Below, piece by piece: positions 23,001 through 35,000 of a DNA stretch of 64,000 bases. The position numbers were made by a program, and so were the translations under genes. The notes under the pieces were generated by a model. The model did no database searches, was not told the DNA's origin, and saw only the letters and a list, made by a program, of their open reading frames with translations. Each line of letters begins with the position of its first letter. Position 1 is the first letter of the stretch. The stretch covers positions 151,985,001-152,049,000 of the forward strand of contig NC_133026.1 in the NCBI RefSeq assembly GCF_048771995.1, in the 5' to 3' direction. The stretch is from Taeniopygia guttata. Lineage: Eukaryota; Chordata; Aves; Passeriformes; Estrildidae.

Positions 23001-26000
23001 CCCGGGGCGGGTGTTTGGTGTCACCGTGTCACCCCACACTGTCAGGTGCTGGCAAGTTTGGTGTCCCCAGTGATCCCACCTGGCTGGGTGCTGTTGGACA
23101 CGGGCTGGGCTCCGTGTCACTCCTCGGTGGGTGCCAGGGTCTGGTGTCACTTTGTGCCTCACCGAGAGTGGGGGTTCCTGTCACCCCTGGGGCTCGGTGC
23201 CACGGCCCGTGGGTGGGCACAGGTGCCCGGTGGCCGAGTGGCCGGAGAAGGACAGTTTGTCTGGAGGGGCGGTGATGTCAGGGCTGAGGCAGCACGGCCG
23301 GGAAGCCTCAGGAGGGGTGACACAGCGGCGGTGGGCACGGAGCCCATCGCAGCGGGTGATCCCTGCCAGCGCGGTGGCACGTGCCAGCCCTGGGGCACAG
23401 AGCCCGGGGCACCCAGCAGCCGCTCTGCCAGGGACTCTGCCACGCGTGGGGCAGGGCTGGGGCGCCTGGAGGTGGCCCTGGGCACCTCGTGCCCTCTCTC
23501 TTAGAGCCGTTAGTGTGGCACAGGGCCTTGGGCACTAAAGCCAGCCTGGAGGACACCATCTCCAGTGCCACCATCACCACTGTCATTGTCACTGTGGCAG
23601 CTGGGCCCCAGGCTTGGCATCCATCGTCACCTGTGGGGCCCCTGAGACACCCCGGCCCTTCGCCAGGGTTGTGGGGTGGAGACCGTGCCAGGATCCCCGC
23701 CAGCATCCCTGGACATGGCTGGGGGTGACAGTGGCCACAGTGCAGTGACCATGTCACAGTCCTTCCCAGTGTCCCTGGGAGTGGACAGTGGCCCAGTGGC
23801 TGCGCTGTGGTGACTATGCCACAGACCCTCCTGGTGCCGCTGGGGCTTGGGGGCTGGTGTCACCTCCTGGTGTCCCTCCTGGTGCCCCTGGGGCTTGGGG
23901 GCTGGTGTCACCTCCTGGTGTCCCTCCTGGTGTCACCTCCTGGTGCCCCTGGGGGCTGACTGGTGTCCCTCCTGATGTCCCTCCTGGTGCCCCTGGGGCC
24001 TGGAGGCTGGTGTCACCTCCTGGTGTCACCTCCTGGTGTCCCTGGGGCTTGGGGGCTGGTGTCACCTCCTGGTGTCACCTCTTGGTGTCCCTGGGGCCTG
24101 GGGGCTGGCCAGTGTCCTGAGCGTGGTGGCCACGGTGCGGCGGCTGTTCCGCAATCTCTCCTCAGAGACTGGATGGTGGCAGCAGTGGTTACGGTGTGGT
24201 GGCACTGTCAGGGTCCTTCTCAGTGTCCCCAGGGCTCTGGGGGTGGCAGTGTGGTGGCCATGCCACAGTCCCTCTTGGTGTCCCCGGGTGGTGCCGGTGC
24301 CAGCGGGGGCAGCTGGGGGGGGTCCCCTGCCCCACTGAGGGACAGGGTGAGCTTGGGGGGCTGTGCTGGAATGGGGGGGCTCGGCACGGGGGGCACTGTG
24401 TGTGCTGGGGGGGGGGTCTGGGGGTGGGAGCACACTGCTGGGGGGCTGTGCTGGAATGGGGGGGTAGGGGGGCTCTGTTGGGGGGGCTGTGCTGTTGTTG
24501 ATGGGGGGGGTCTCTGCCGTGCCGGTGGCACTCTGTGCCGTGCCGGGGGTGCGGGCCGGTCCCGGCCGCTGGGGGGGGCGGTGTCGGTGCCGCAGGGGCG
24601 GGGGGCTGCGGCGGCGGGGCGGGGCTGCCGCCGGGGGGGCGGGACGGACCCGCCCCGGGGCTGCGGGACCGGCCGGCAGCGTGCGGGAGCGCGGGCGGCC
24701 ATGGAGGGGGCGCGGGGCATCCACCACGAGATCGCCTCCCTCAAAGGTACCGGGGAAAGGGGCGCCGCGAGGGGTCCCGGGGCCAAACCCACGGGGACCG
24801 GAGAGAATTCCGCGTCCCGGGGAAGGTTCCGTGTCCCGCGGGGGGAGGGCCGCGTCCCGGGCAGCTCCAGCCACGCCGCATCCCTCCCGTGCCAATGTCG
24901 CAGCGCGGGCAGGAGGGCGGGGGTCACCGGGGACGCCCCGGCATCACCGGCATCCCTCCGAGTTCCTCGGTGCCGCCAGGCCCCCGGCGGGCTCCGCCGT
25001 GGCGGTGTTACCGAGCCGTGTTACCGAGCCGTGTTACCGAGCCGTGTTACCGGGCCGTGTTACCGAGCCGTGTTACCGAGCCGTGTTACCGAGCCGTGCT
25101 GCAGACCGGCGCGCTGGGGCGTGAGTAACGGGCACCGGCGGATGCCGGTCACGGGCGGCCACCGGCCCCCGGGGCACCGCAGCGGGCGGAGAGCCACCGC
25201 GGGGCTTGGGCTGGAACGGAGCCCGGCGAGGGTCGGCATGGGCCCGGCGGGAGGTGGGATGGACACCGGGAAAGTCGCGATGGAGCCCGGGAGCCTCAGG
25301 GTGAACTCAGCGAGGGTCGGGGAGGGATGGACACCGGCGAAGGTCGTGATGGACCCCGGGAGGATGGGGATGGGGTGGACCTGGGGTGGGTGGGGATGAT
25401 CCCAGCAAGGTTCGGATGAACCCGCCAGGCTCAGGCGCTGTCGCAGGCCCCAGCGAGGGATGCCAGGTCGTGTCCCCTCCAGCAGAGCTGCGCCGAGGCT
25501 GATTTACGGTGAGAAATGTCCCGGCGCCGGGACCCCCGCCGGCATCGGCCTCATTAGGAGCCGGCCCCGGCCGCGGTGCCCTCCGCAAACAGCCGCGGCT
25601 TTGTTCCGCTGGGCGCGGGGAGCCCGGCGGCCCCGCCAGCCCCCAGCCCTGGCACCGGCACCGGCGCTGGCACCGGCACCAGGACGGCAGCGCCGGGCCC
25701 GTGGCCAGACGCCGCTGCCACAAGCGCTGCCCGCCCCACATTTGGGGGGCTGCTCGAGGGTTCCGTGGGTCGTAGGGGTGAGGGGCTCATGGGGTGCACA
25801 GGACCGGGACCTGCCCCAGCCCCTCCTGCTCCCGGCCCGCCCCGGGATGCGGCGCGGCGAGCGGAGCTGCGGGGCCGATGCGGGAGGGCTGTTCCCGGTG
25901 GGTGCGGGGCGGTGCGGGCGCCCTGCCCAGCGCGGGGCAGCGGCGGGACGCTGGCGGTGGCCCCGCTGTCACATCGCGTTGGATCACGGCGGGCGGCGGG

Positions 26001-29000
26001 CGCTGACGCGGCACTTCCCGGAGGAGCCGCCGGCGCGGCCGTGACCCCGCTGCGGGCTGGGGGTGCGGGGCCGGGCTGGGGGGGCGCGCTGCTGCTGCCC
26101 CCATCACTTCTCTATAGATGCCCCCATTGCTCCCTCCATGGCAGACACCATCGCTCCCCCATTGCTGCTCCCATCATTTCTCATCCCTGACCCCCTTTGT
26201 CCCCATCCCTGCCCCCATTCCTGCCCTCCATCACTCCCCCTCCCTCTACCCCCATCCCTGTGCCCCATCACTCCCCCTCCCTCTACCCCCATCCCTGCCC
26301 CCCATCCCTGCCCCCATCCCTGCTCCCCATCACTCCCTCTACCCCCATCCCTGCCCCCCATCTCTGCCCCCATCCCTGCCCCCCATTCCTGCCCTCCATC
26401 ACTCCCCCTCCCTCTACTCCCATCCCTGTCCCCATCCCTGCCCCCATCCCTGCCCCCCATCCCTGCCCCCCATCTCTGCCCCCATCACTCCCCCTCCCTC
26501 TACCCCCATCCCTGCCCCCTATCCCTGCCCTCCGTCACTCCCCCTCCCTCTACCCCATCCCTGCCCCCCATCCCTGCCCCCCATCTCTGCCCCCATCCCT
26601 GTCCCCCTCGCTCCTCCATCTCTCCCACCCCGCTGGGATTTGGGGGTGCTGTGGGGCTCTGTGGGTGCAAGATGCCGAGGTGGGGCTCAGACAGGCAGCT
26701 GCTGCTCTCTGAGGGGATTCCCTTTGAGGGGGTCTGGGCACCCCAGTGCTCCCAGTGCTGCTGCACCAGCTGTGCTGGCACCCCAGTGATGGGGGGATCT
26801 CACAAGGGGAGCCCCACTCTGCCACCCCACTCTGCCACGCCGCTCTGCCCTCCTCTGCCACCCCGCTCTGCCACCCCGCTCTGCCCTCCGGGATGGGGAA
26901 GTTGTGCAAGTGCTGGAGTCGCCAGTTCATGCACATCAGGTTTTGGGATCCCCGGGGCCTGGCAGCTCGGGGCGGGCACCCCACAGGCAGCAGCCCCCCA
27001 TGCCTGGCTCTCTGCTCCCCACCAGTAAATCCCAGTGAACCCCATCGGCCCGGACTGGGCTGTCGGGGCAGGGGGGTGTCCCCCCATTCCCCCAAGGCTG
27101 CCGGGGGCTCCTGCTGCAGCCTTGCAGGGGTCTCACTGCGCTTGGCCGGGGGTGCTGAGGGAGCCTTGGGGGGGTTCCTCCCCTTTTGGGGTCTGTGGGC
27201 CTGGGATCCCCCCAGCGTGGGGGACACCCTGGCGCCCCAGTTGGCCCCGCACGGTTCCTCCTGCTCTGGGAAGGGTGTGCCACTCTCACATCCCCTCACA
27301 CACAGGGAGGGTCGGCGGTGCCGGGGCTCTTCCCAGCCCCACGGCGGAGTTGGGGGTCCCGCTGCTGTGCCATGGGGGGGTCCCCGCGGTGCCGCTGGGG
27401 GTTGTTGGGCGGTTCTCGGTGCCGGGGGGTGGGGGGAGCGGCAGCTGCCGCGTCCCCAGCTGCCACCCGGAGGGTGTGGGGTGGCGCAGCTGTGGCACCG
27501 CCGGGGCTGTGTCACTGCCGGGGGGTGTGGGAGCCGTGGGGTCCCCCTGGGGATGCCGGGACAAACCGGGGCAGGAGCAGAGCAAACATTGACGTGGCAG
27601 GATGTGGCTGCCGAGCCCTGCCGGGGTGCCCCTGCCCGCGCCCATGCCCGTACACCTGCCGGTGCCCCTGCCCGACCCCCACCCGGCTCTGCCTGCCGCC
27701 CGGCAGCGCGGGATGCTCGGGCGGGCCCGGAGATGCCCCGCTCGGCTCAGGGACAACCCTCGGCTCAGGGTCCCCTCCGGGGCACTCCACGGGGCCGGTC
27801 CCGGGGCGGGGCGGGGCAGGACCCGCGGGGGTTCCCACGCAGGAACCGGCCGGGTGGGTCGGGGCAGGGGGGGGGAAGCGGGAGGCGGGTCCGGCCGTGT
27901 CCCCCCCGGGCGGGAGCCGGGGCCGGGGAGGGGCCGGTGGTGACTCAGGGCTGGGCCTGGGGCCCCCTGACCCCCCCGACCGGGGGTGGAGCCGCAGCCG
28001 CTCCCGCCGTGCCGGCAGCCAGCGCCGCTCCGTGTCGGATCGCGCCGGGACGTGCCGGGCCATACGGGGCTGTACTGGACTGCGCTGGGCTGTGCCAGGC
28101 CGTACCGAGCCGAACCGGACCGTACTGGGCTGGGCTGGACCGCAACTGAGCCGTGTCGGACCGTACTGGGCTGTACTGGACCATAGCGAGCCGGGCTGTG
28201 CTGGGCCATACTGGGCTGTGCTGGGCCATACTGGGCTGTGCTGGAGCAGCCCGGGCTGTGCCGTGCGGAGCGGTGCCGGACTGTTGAGCTGCTCTGGTGA
28301 GACGTGCCCGAGCCCCGCGCCCCGCGCCCCGTGCCCCGCGCAGCTCTGCCCGCGCCATGGTGGCGGGGATGCTGATGCCGCTGGAGCGGCTCCGCTCCAT
28401 CCTGGAGCTGCTGTTCCGCGAGGGTGTCCTGGTCGGGGAGCGGGACGGGTGCCCCCGGCGCACCCACCCGCAGCTGCCCGGCGTGGCCAACGTGGAGGTT
28501 CGGCGCGCCATGGCCTCGCTGCGCTCCCGCGGCCTCGTGCGCCAGACGGCGGCCTGGCGACACCTCTACTGGTACCTGACGGACGCCGGCGTCGCCCACC
28601 TGCGCCAGTACCTGCGGCTGCCCCCGGACGTCGTGCCGCGCTCCCTGCAGCGCGTCCCGCGCCCCGCCGCCCCCCGGCCCGAGCCCCGCCGCGCCGCTGC
28701 CCCCGCCGGCACCGGCACCGGCACCCACCGGGCGCGTCCTGCCGCCGGTGACCGCCTCTACCGCAGGAAGGACGAGGGCGAGGGGCACGTGGAGCGCGTC
28801 GCCGTCACCGCGGGGCAGGGGCTGTCCCAGCCGCCCCCCCAGCCCAGCCCGGCCGCAGGTACCAATGGGCGCCCCGGGGTGCTCCTGTGCTCTCGTGGGT
28901 GGCGGGCACTCGAGCCCCTCTGCTGCCAGGGGAGGTCTGGGACAAGGACAAGTCCTTAAGCTCCCCTAAACCCCCCTGTTTCCCAGCCGAGGATGGGGTG

Positions 29001-32000
29001 GGGGGTACCTGCAGACCCCTGGGGAGGAAGGAGGGTGCTGGGGGCCTCCTCGCTGTGCCCCCCTAACCCCACGGGGACGCTCTGCAGGAGTGGTCGCCCA
29101 CGGGAAGCCGGGGTGCAGGGAGGTGGCTTCCCGGGGTCCCCGAGAGGCCGGTGGGGTGACGGGACCAGGGGCGCTGCAGGGGTGGCATCGCTGCCGCCCT
29201 CCCGGGCTCCACCGTGGTGGGGAGGAGGCTGTGCCAGGGGAGCGGGGCCTGGGGGCATGTGCTGGGGGGTGCCCGCGCTGTGGGGAGCAGTGCCTCAGAG
29301 GGTCATGGCGGGGAGCGGGGCGACATTCCGTGGGGATTTTGCACCCCGAGGTCCCCACTGGGCATAGGGTGGGTCGGATAGACGGCGGCAGCTGGGGCGG
29401 GCAGTGCTGCTGGGGAGGGGGCTGCGACTGCGGGGGGGTCCCCAACCCCGCCTCCCTGGCGACACGCGATCCCGACACACGATCGGCGGCAGCTGGACCC
29501 GGCGGGGGTGCGGGGCGCCCGGTGTCCCACCCCCCCGGGCGGGGCAGCTGTGGTGTCGCTCCGAGGCGGCGATGCGGGGCCCCCCCCGTTCCCCCCGGGG
29601 TGTGAGTCAGCCCGTGGCCGTGGGCAGCCGCCTCCGGTCCAAGTTTCCAGGCTGGAGGCGCCGAGCCCGTTCCCTGCCAGCGCCGTGAGTCACCGGCCGG
29701 CGGGGGGGCCGGGCCCGCGGCGCTGCTGCCCCGTGGGTGCGGGTCCTGCGTGGGCGGCACCTACGTCCCGTGGGTCGGGAGGGGTTCCCCGAGCTCCGGC
29801 CAGGCGGTCACACCTCGCGCGGGGCTCCGGGGCTGCGGTCGCTGCTCGAACCTCGCGTGGGACGCGATCGTGGCCGTCCCGTCCAGTCCCGCCGTGCCAG
29901 CGGATCCGGCTCCAGGCTTTCCCTCCGCCCCGACAGCCGCTGCCGGAAAACCCGGCCTGGAATAGCCGCTTGCGAGGACGGGGTCTCGCCGGCGGCGGGG
30001 GAATTGCGGGGTCCCCGCGGGGCGGAGGGGATCCCGGTACCCCCCAGAGACCCCATTTTTCCCCCTGCCCGGGGGGACGGCCTCCTTCAGCGGCGGGGCC
30101 GTGCCGAGGCTCTTAGTCCTGATGTCACGGCGACCCCCGAGGTGACGGCCCGGTGACCCGCCCCGGTGCCGGGGGGTCCGGGGGTCCTGGGACGCCGCCG
30201 CGGTCGCCCCGTCCCGCCCCCGCCCGTGTCATGTTCTAACTCGGGCTCGGTGACGGGCCCCGGTTATTTATATCGACACCCGCTCGCTGCCCGCCCCCCC
30301 CCAGCCCCCGCCGCCACCGGCGGAGCCGCGCTGCGCCCTCGCTCCGCGCTCCGCACCTGCCCGCACCCTGCCTGCCCATGAAGGTCGTACCGGGTGGGTG
30401 AGACCGGTGGGGCTGCGGAAAGGACGGGAACGGGGGGGGCTGGCGCCGCCGGGGCGCGTTGTTCCGGGATATAAAAAGCCGGGATGAAGGGGACACTCCG
30501 GGAGGGGGGGGACGCGGAACGGGGGGGACACGGGGGGGCCCTGCCGGTGCGGCGGGCAGGAGGCGGCTCCGCGCCGCGGTTCGGGAGGGGTTAAGGCGGA
30601 GAGGGCGCTGCCCCGCGGGGGCGGGCGCTGGTTCGTCCCTGACCCGCCGAGCCCGGCCGGTGCCGAGCCCGTCCCGTGTCCCTCATGGAGGACACCGGGT
30701 CCCTGTTCCCGTCGCTGGTGGCGGCGGGGCACGCGGCATCCCTCGCCCTGGTCTGGTACTGGCGGCGGCAGCGGGACGAGCCGGGGGGCACCGGTGAGTT
30801 CGACTCCGCTCGGCCCCCCCGCCCCGCGCTCGGCTCGGCCCCTCGCCCCGCCCACCCGCCCCGGGGAAGGGGGAGCCAACCGACACCGGCAGCCCCGCTG
30901 GGTCCCGCTGGGTGGGTGGGGGTCCTGGGGGGGCCCCACGCACCGTGGGGTGGGGGACAAGGGGAGAGACGCGCCGCCCTGGGTTCCGGGGAGCTTCACC
31001 TGCCGTGGGGGAGCATCCCGGTGGGAGTGGTACCCAAGGGGTGGGAGCGATGGTACCCAGGGGTGACTCAGCACCGGCAGAGTGTGCCCCCCGCCCGGTG
31101 CCGCCGCCCCCTGCCCACCCTGTCCCCTCTGGCACGTTTTCGAGTGGAGGTCCCGCCAGGAGCTGCCCTGGCACCGAGCTGGTGCCCAAACCCTTCCGCA
31201 GCATCCCCATCCCGAGGCACGAAGGTGCCAAATATTTTTGGGGACGGGTATCTGGTGACAGAAGGGGCCGGCAAGGGCCGAGAGGATGCGGGTGTCTGGG
31301 GGTCCTCTGAGACCCCCACACGCAGCCCCGGCGCGGCCGCAGCCGTATCGGAGCTGCCGGGGCGGGCCCCGGCCCTCCCCCCCGGTACTTTCCAGGGCGT
31401 TGGCTGCGGCTTCCGTCGGTCTGTGTGTGGCACTGGGCACCGTCACGCGGCCGCCGCCGCTCCGGGATGGCCCCGTTCCCGCGGCCGCCGCGCTGGGAAT
31501 CCGCCGCCGAGCCCGCGGCCGGCGGGAGCCGCGGCGGCCGGTGCCGGTGCCGGTGCCGGTGCCGGTGCCGGTGCCGGTGCCGGTGCCGGTGCCGGTGCCG
31601 GTGCCAGATAAGGCGGGCAGGGCACCTTGGCCGGGCCGGAGCCCCCGTTGCTCACGGCCGGGGGGGCCGCTGGCTGTCCCTGGCGCCGGTCCAGCCCGAA
31701 GGACACCCCCAAGGTCGCACCTGCCGGGGCCCATCACCGCGCTGCGCCGCGCCGCGCCGCGACCCCCCCGGGCCGGGAGCTCCCGGGGGGCTCCGGCGGC
31801 ACCGGCTGCGCTGGGCGGCGCTCGGGGCTGCGCTTCTGCCGTCCCTCGGCGCCCGGGGATGCGCCCCGGTGCTGCCCGTGCCCGCTGAGCCACGCCGGGA
31901 CAGCGGTTCGGTTTAGAGCGCTGCTGGTGAAACCCAAGTGGTGGGGAAGGGGGGCTACCCGGTGCCCCCGGGGGGCTGCCCGGTGCCCACGGGGGGCTGC

Positions 32001-35000
32001 CCGGTGCCCGCGGGGGGTTTCTCGGTGACCACAAAGGGCTGCCCGGTGCCCACAAAGGGCTGCCCGGTGCCCGCGGTGGGTTTCTCGATGCCCACAAAGG
32101 GCTGCCCGGTGCCCGCGGTGGGTTTCTCGATGCCCACAAAGGACTGCCCGGTGCCCAGAGGGGTTTCTCGATGCCCACAAAGGACTGCCCGGTGCCCGCG
32201 GTGGGTTTCTCGGTGCCCACAAAGGGCTGCCCGGTGCCCAGAGGGGTTTCTCGGTGCCCACAAAGGGCTGCCCGGTGCACACGGGGGACTGCCCGGTGCC
32301 CGCGGTGGGTTTCTCGGTGCCCACAAAGGGACTGCTCGGTGCCCACGGGGGGCTGCCCGGTGCCCGTGGGGGACTGCCCGGTGCCCAGAGGGGTTTCTCG
32401 GTGCCCACAAAGGGACTGCCCGGTGCACACGGGGGGTTTCTCGGTGCCCACAAAGGGACTGCCCGGTGCCCGCAGTGGGTTTCTCGGTGCCCACAAAGGG
32501 ACTGCCCGGTGCCCACGGGGGGCTGCCCGGTGCACATGAAGGTGCCCGCAGTGGGTTTCTCGGTGCCCACAAAGGACTGCCCGGTGCAAATGAGGGACAG
32601 GCTGTGCCAGCTGCTCTCGCTGTCACTTGTGGCACAGTGCCAAGGCAGGTGTTTTCCGGGGACGCCCCCGCTCAGCCGGAGCTGCAGTCCGGTTCTGCAT
32701 CGCCGTGCCCGCGGGCAGAGGGCTGGAGGGCAGAAGGCTGCGGGAGGCTCGGGCGGGCACCAGAGCTTGGCAGCCTGGCGGCGGCGCCGGCTGCTTTTGG
32801 CAGCAGGATGCCGCTGTTTGTTTGGCTCCGCTCCGGTTTCCAAGGTTGCCAGAGACGTGGCGGCAGTGGGCGGGTGGGGGCCCCAGAGGTTTGGGAACCC
32901 CCCCGTGTCCCCCTTTCCGCTGCACTCAGCTTTTCCACCGCGCTGGCGGCTCTGGCGGTGCCAGGCCGGGAGCGGTGCTGGATGTCGCTTCTGGCCGCAG
33001 CACTGACTCACCGGCCCCGAGGGACCGTGGCTGGCAACCACCGGCATCCCCGGCGCGGCCCCCCCGGCACGGCCTCCGCCCCCCGGCACTGCTTCGGGCG
33101 GCCACGGGGAAGCTCTTCCCGCCGCTGTCCCACGTCCTCCGCGGTGCGGCCGTGGGAAGCGTCCCGGAGCCGTGGGAAGCGTGCGGGAAGCGTGGCGGGC
33201 GTGGCAGGAGCATCCCACGGCACGCGTGTCCCGTTGCAGGCGGTGTTCCCCGCCGGCCGCTGCTATCGCCCCGGCTCGGCCCCCCTGCCCCCGCCGGCTC
33301 CTTATCTCCGCAGCGCACATGGGACGCTGCCGCTGCCGTGGGTCGGCACCGTGCCACGCCGTGCCGTGCCGTGCCGTGCCCAGCCCCCACTGCTGGGCCT
33401 TGCTGCTGGCCTGGTTCATCCTGGCGGGCTTGTGCCATGTTGGGTTTTAACGCTAGACCCCCCCCAAGGCCCCCGAGACCCCCCGAGACCCCCGTGCTCC
33501 CCGCAGCAGGGGTGTGCCCTGCCCCAGCAGCCCCCTCAGTACTCGGGGTGCTGGCACGGGCTGCAGCCGACCTCAAACCACTCCAGTGCCTCCCTGACGG
33601 GGACCCTGTGCCATGCCACGCCTGTGCCTGGCCGTGCCCGTGCCATGCCCGTGCCATGCCCGTGTCCCTGCCTGGCTGTTCCAGCCCCTCCAGCTTTGTC
33701 CCCGCTGCCCGCTGCGCTCTGCCCGCAGCCGTGCGGGCCCGGGGGGTCCCAGCAGAGCGGCCGGGGCTGGGCTCCGCGCTTCCCAGGAGCAGGAGGAGCC
33801 GGGCTGGCGGAGGCCGTGGGCTGTGTGAGTCACTGGCCGCGCTCTGGCCGCGCTCCGGGCGCGGATTCCGCTGCACTCCCACCAGACGCGGCCGGACGCC
33901 GAGCGGGGCGGGGGGCGCCGGGCCGGGACCGCGATGGGCTTCTCGCTGTGCTGCTGCTGCTGCTGCGGGCCAGGAGAAGGTGACCTGCGGGCCGGGGGGT
34001 TGGGGGATCGGGATGCCGTGGCATCCCCCAGGACCCCCGTCCCGCCGCAGGCCCCTTGACAGCACAAACAGATCCGGCCCTGCGTGTGCTGGCGGGCTCG
34101 TCCGACCGCGGGGCGGGGGCCCAGGGGGTCCCGGCGGCTTGGGGGGCGTCTGTGGGGAAAACACCCACCGGGAAACACGCTGAGGGCTCCCCTTGGCACA
34201 GGGACCCCTGTGGGGAGAAGAAGCCGGGAGGAATGGGTACTGGAGTTAGCGGTTCGTGCTGGGGCACCGCCCCCGGGAGCTCTGTGTGCGTGGAGGGGCC
34301 GGGACGCGGGTGCTGGAGATGTCGGGGTGCCCCGGGACTGCAGCACCGGCTGCTCCGGGGGGCTCCGGGGGGAGCGGTGCGGGTGGGGGGGAAAGGGGAG
34401 TGCAGGGTGCCGGCTGTGCGGGGTGCGGCGTCCCAGCACGGGGGTGCTGAGCGCAGGAGGGGTGTCCCGTCCGGACATCGCCCCGGGGTGTGGGATGGAG
34501 CTCCCCCGGATCGCAGGGACGGGGTGCTCCCCCCGGATCGCTCCGGTTTCCCCGGGTGCTGCGGGCGGTGGCGCAGCCGGGCCCGCTGAGGGGAGGGCGG
34601 GGCGGAGCGGGGCGGGTCCCGCCCGTTTCCCCCCCCGCCCGTCCCGTCCCGTCCGCCCGGTGCCGCCGGTCGGTCCCGGCCGTGGGTCCGTCGGTGGGCG
34701 GTGGGTCCCGTCCAGTCCCGTCCGGTGGAGCCATGTCTGGTCCCGGTGGGGACTGGCTGAGCGGCGGCTCCGGGCCCGAGCGGCGGCGGTACCTGAGCGC
34801 CCGGCTCTGCTGCACCGGTGACCGAGGGGAGCGGGGCCGGGGGGCGCGGGGAGGGAGCAAGGGGGGGGTCCTGGGGCGGGAGGGCAGCGCGGGGGGAAAG
34901 GCGGCGGGGGTGCGGGAGCGGCGGGACGGGGGGGATCGGCAGGGCGGGGGGACACGGGGAAAGGCGGATCCCCCCCTCGAGCAACGCCCCCCGTGTGACG

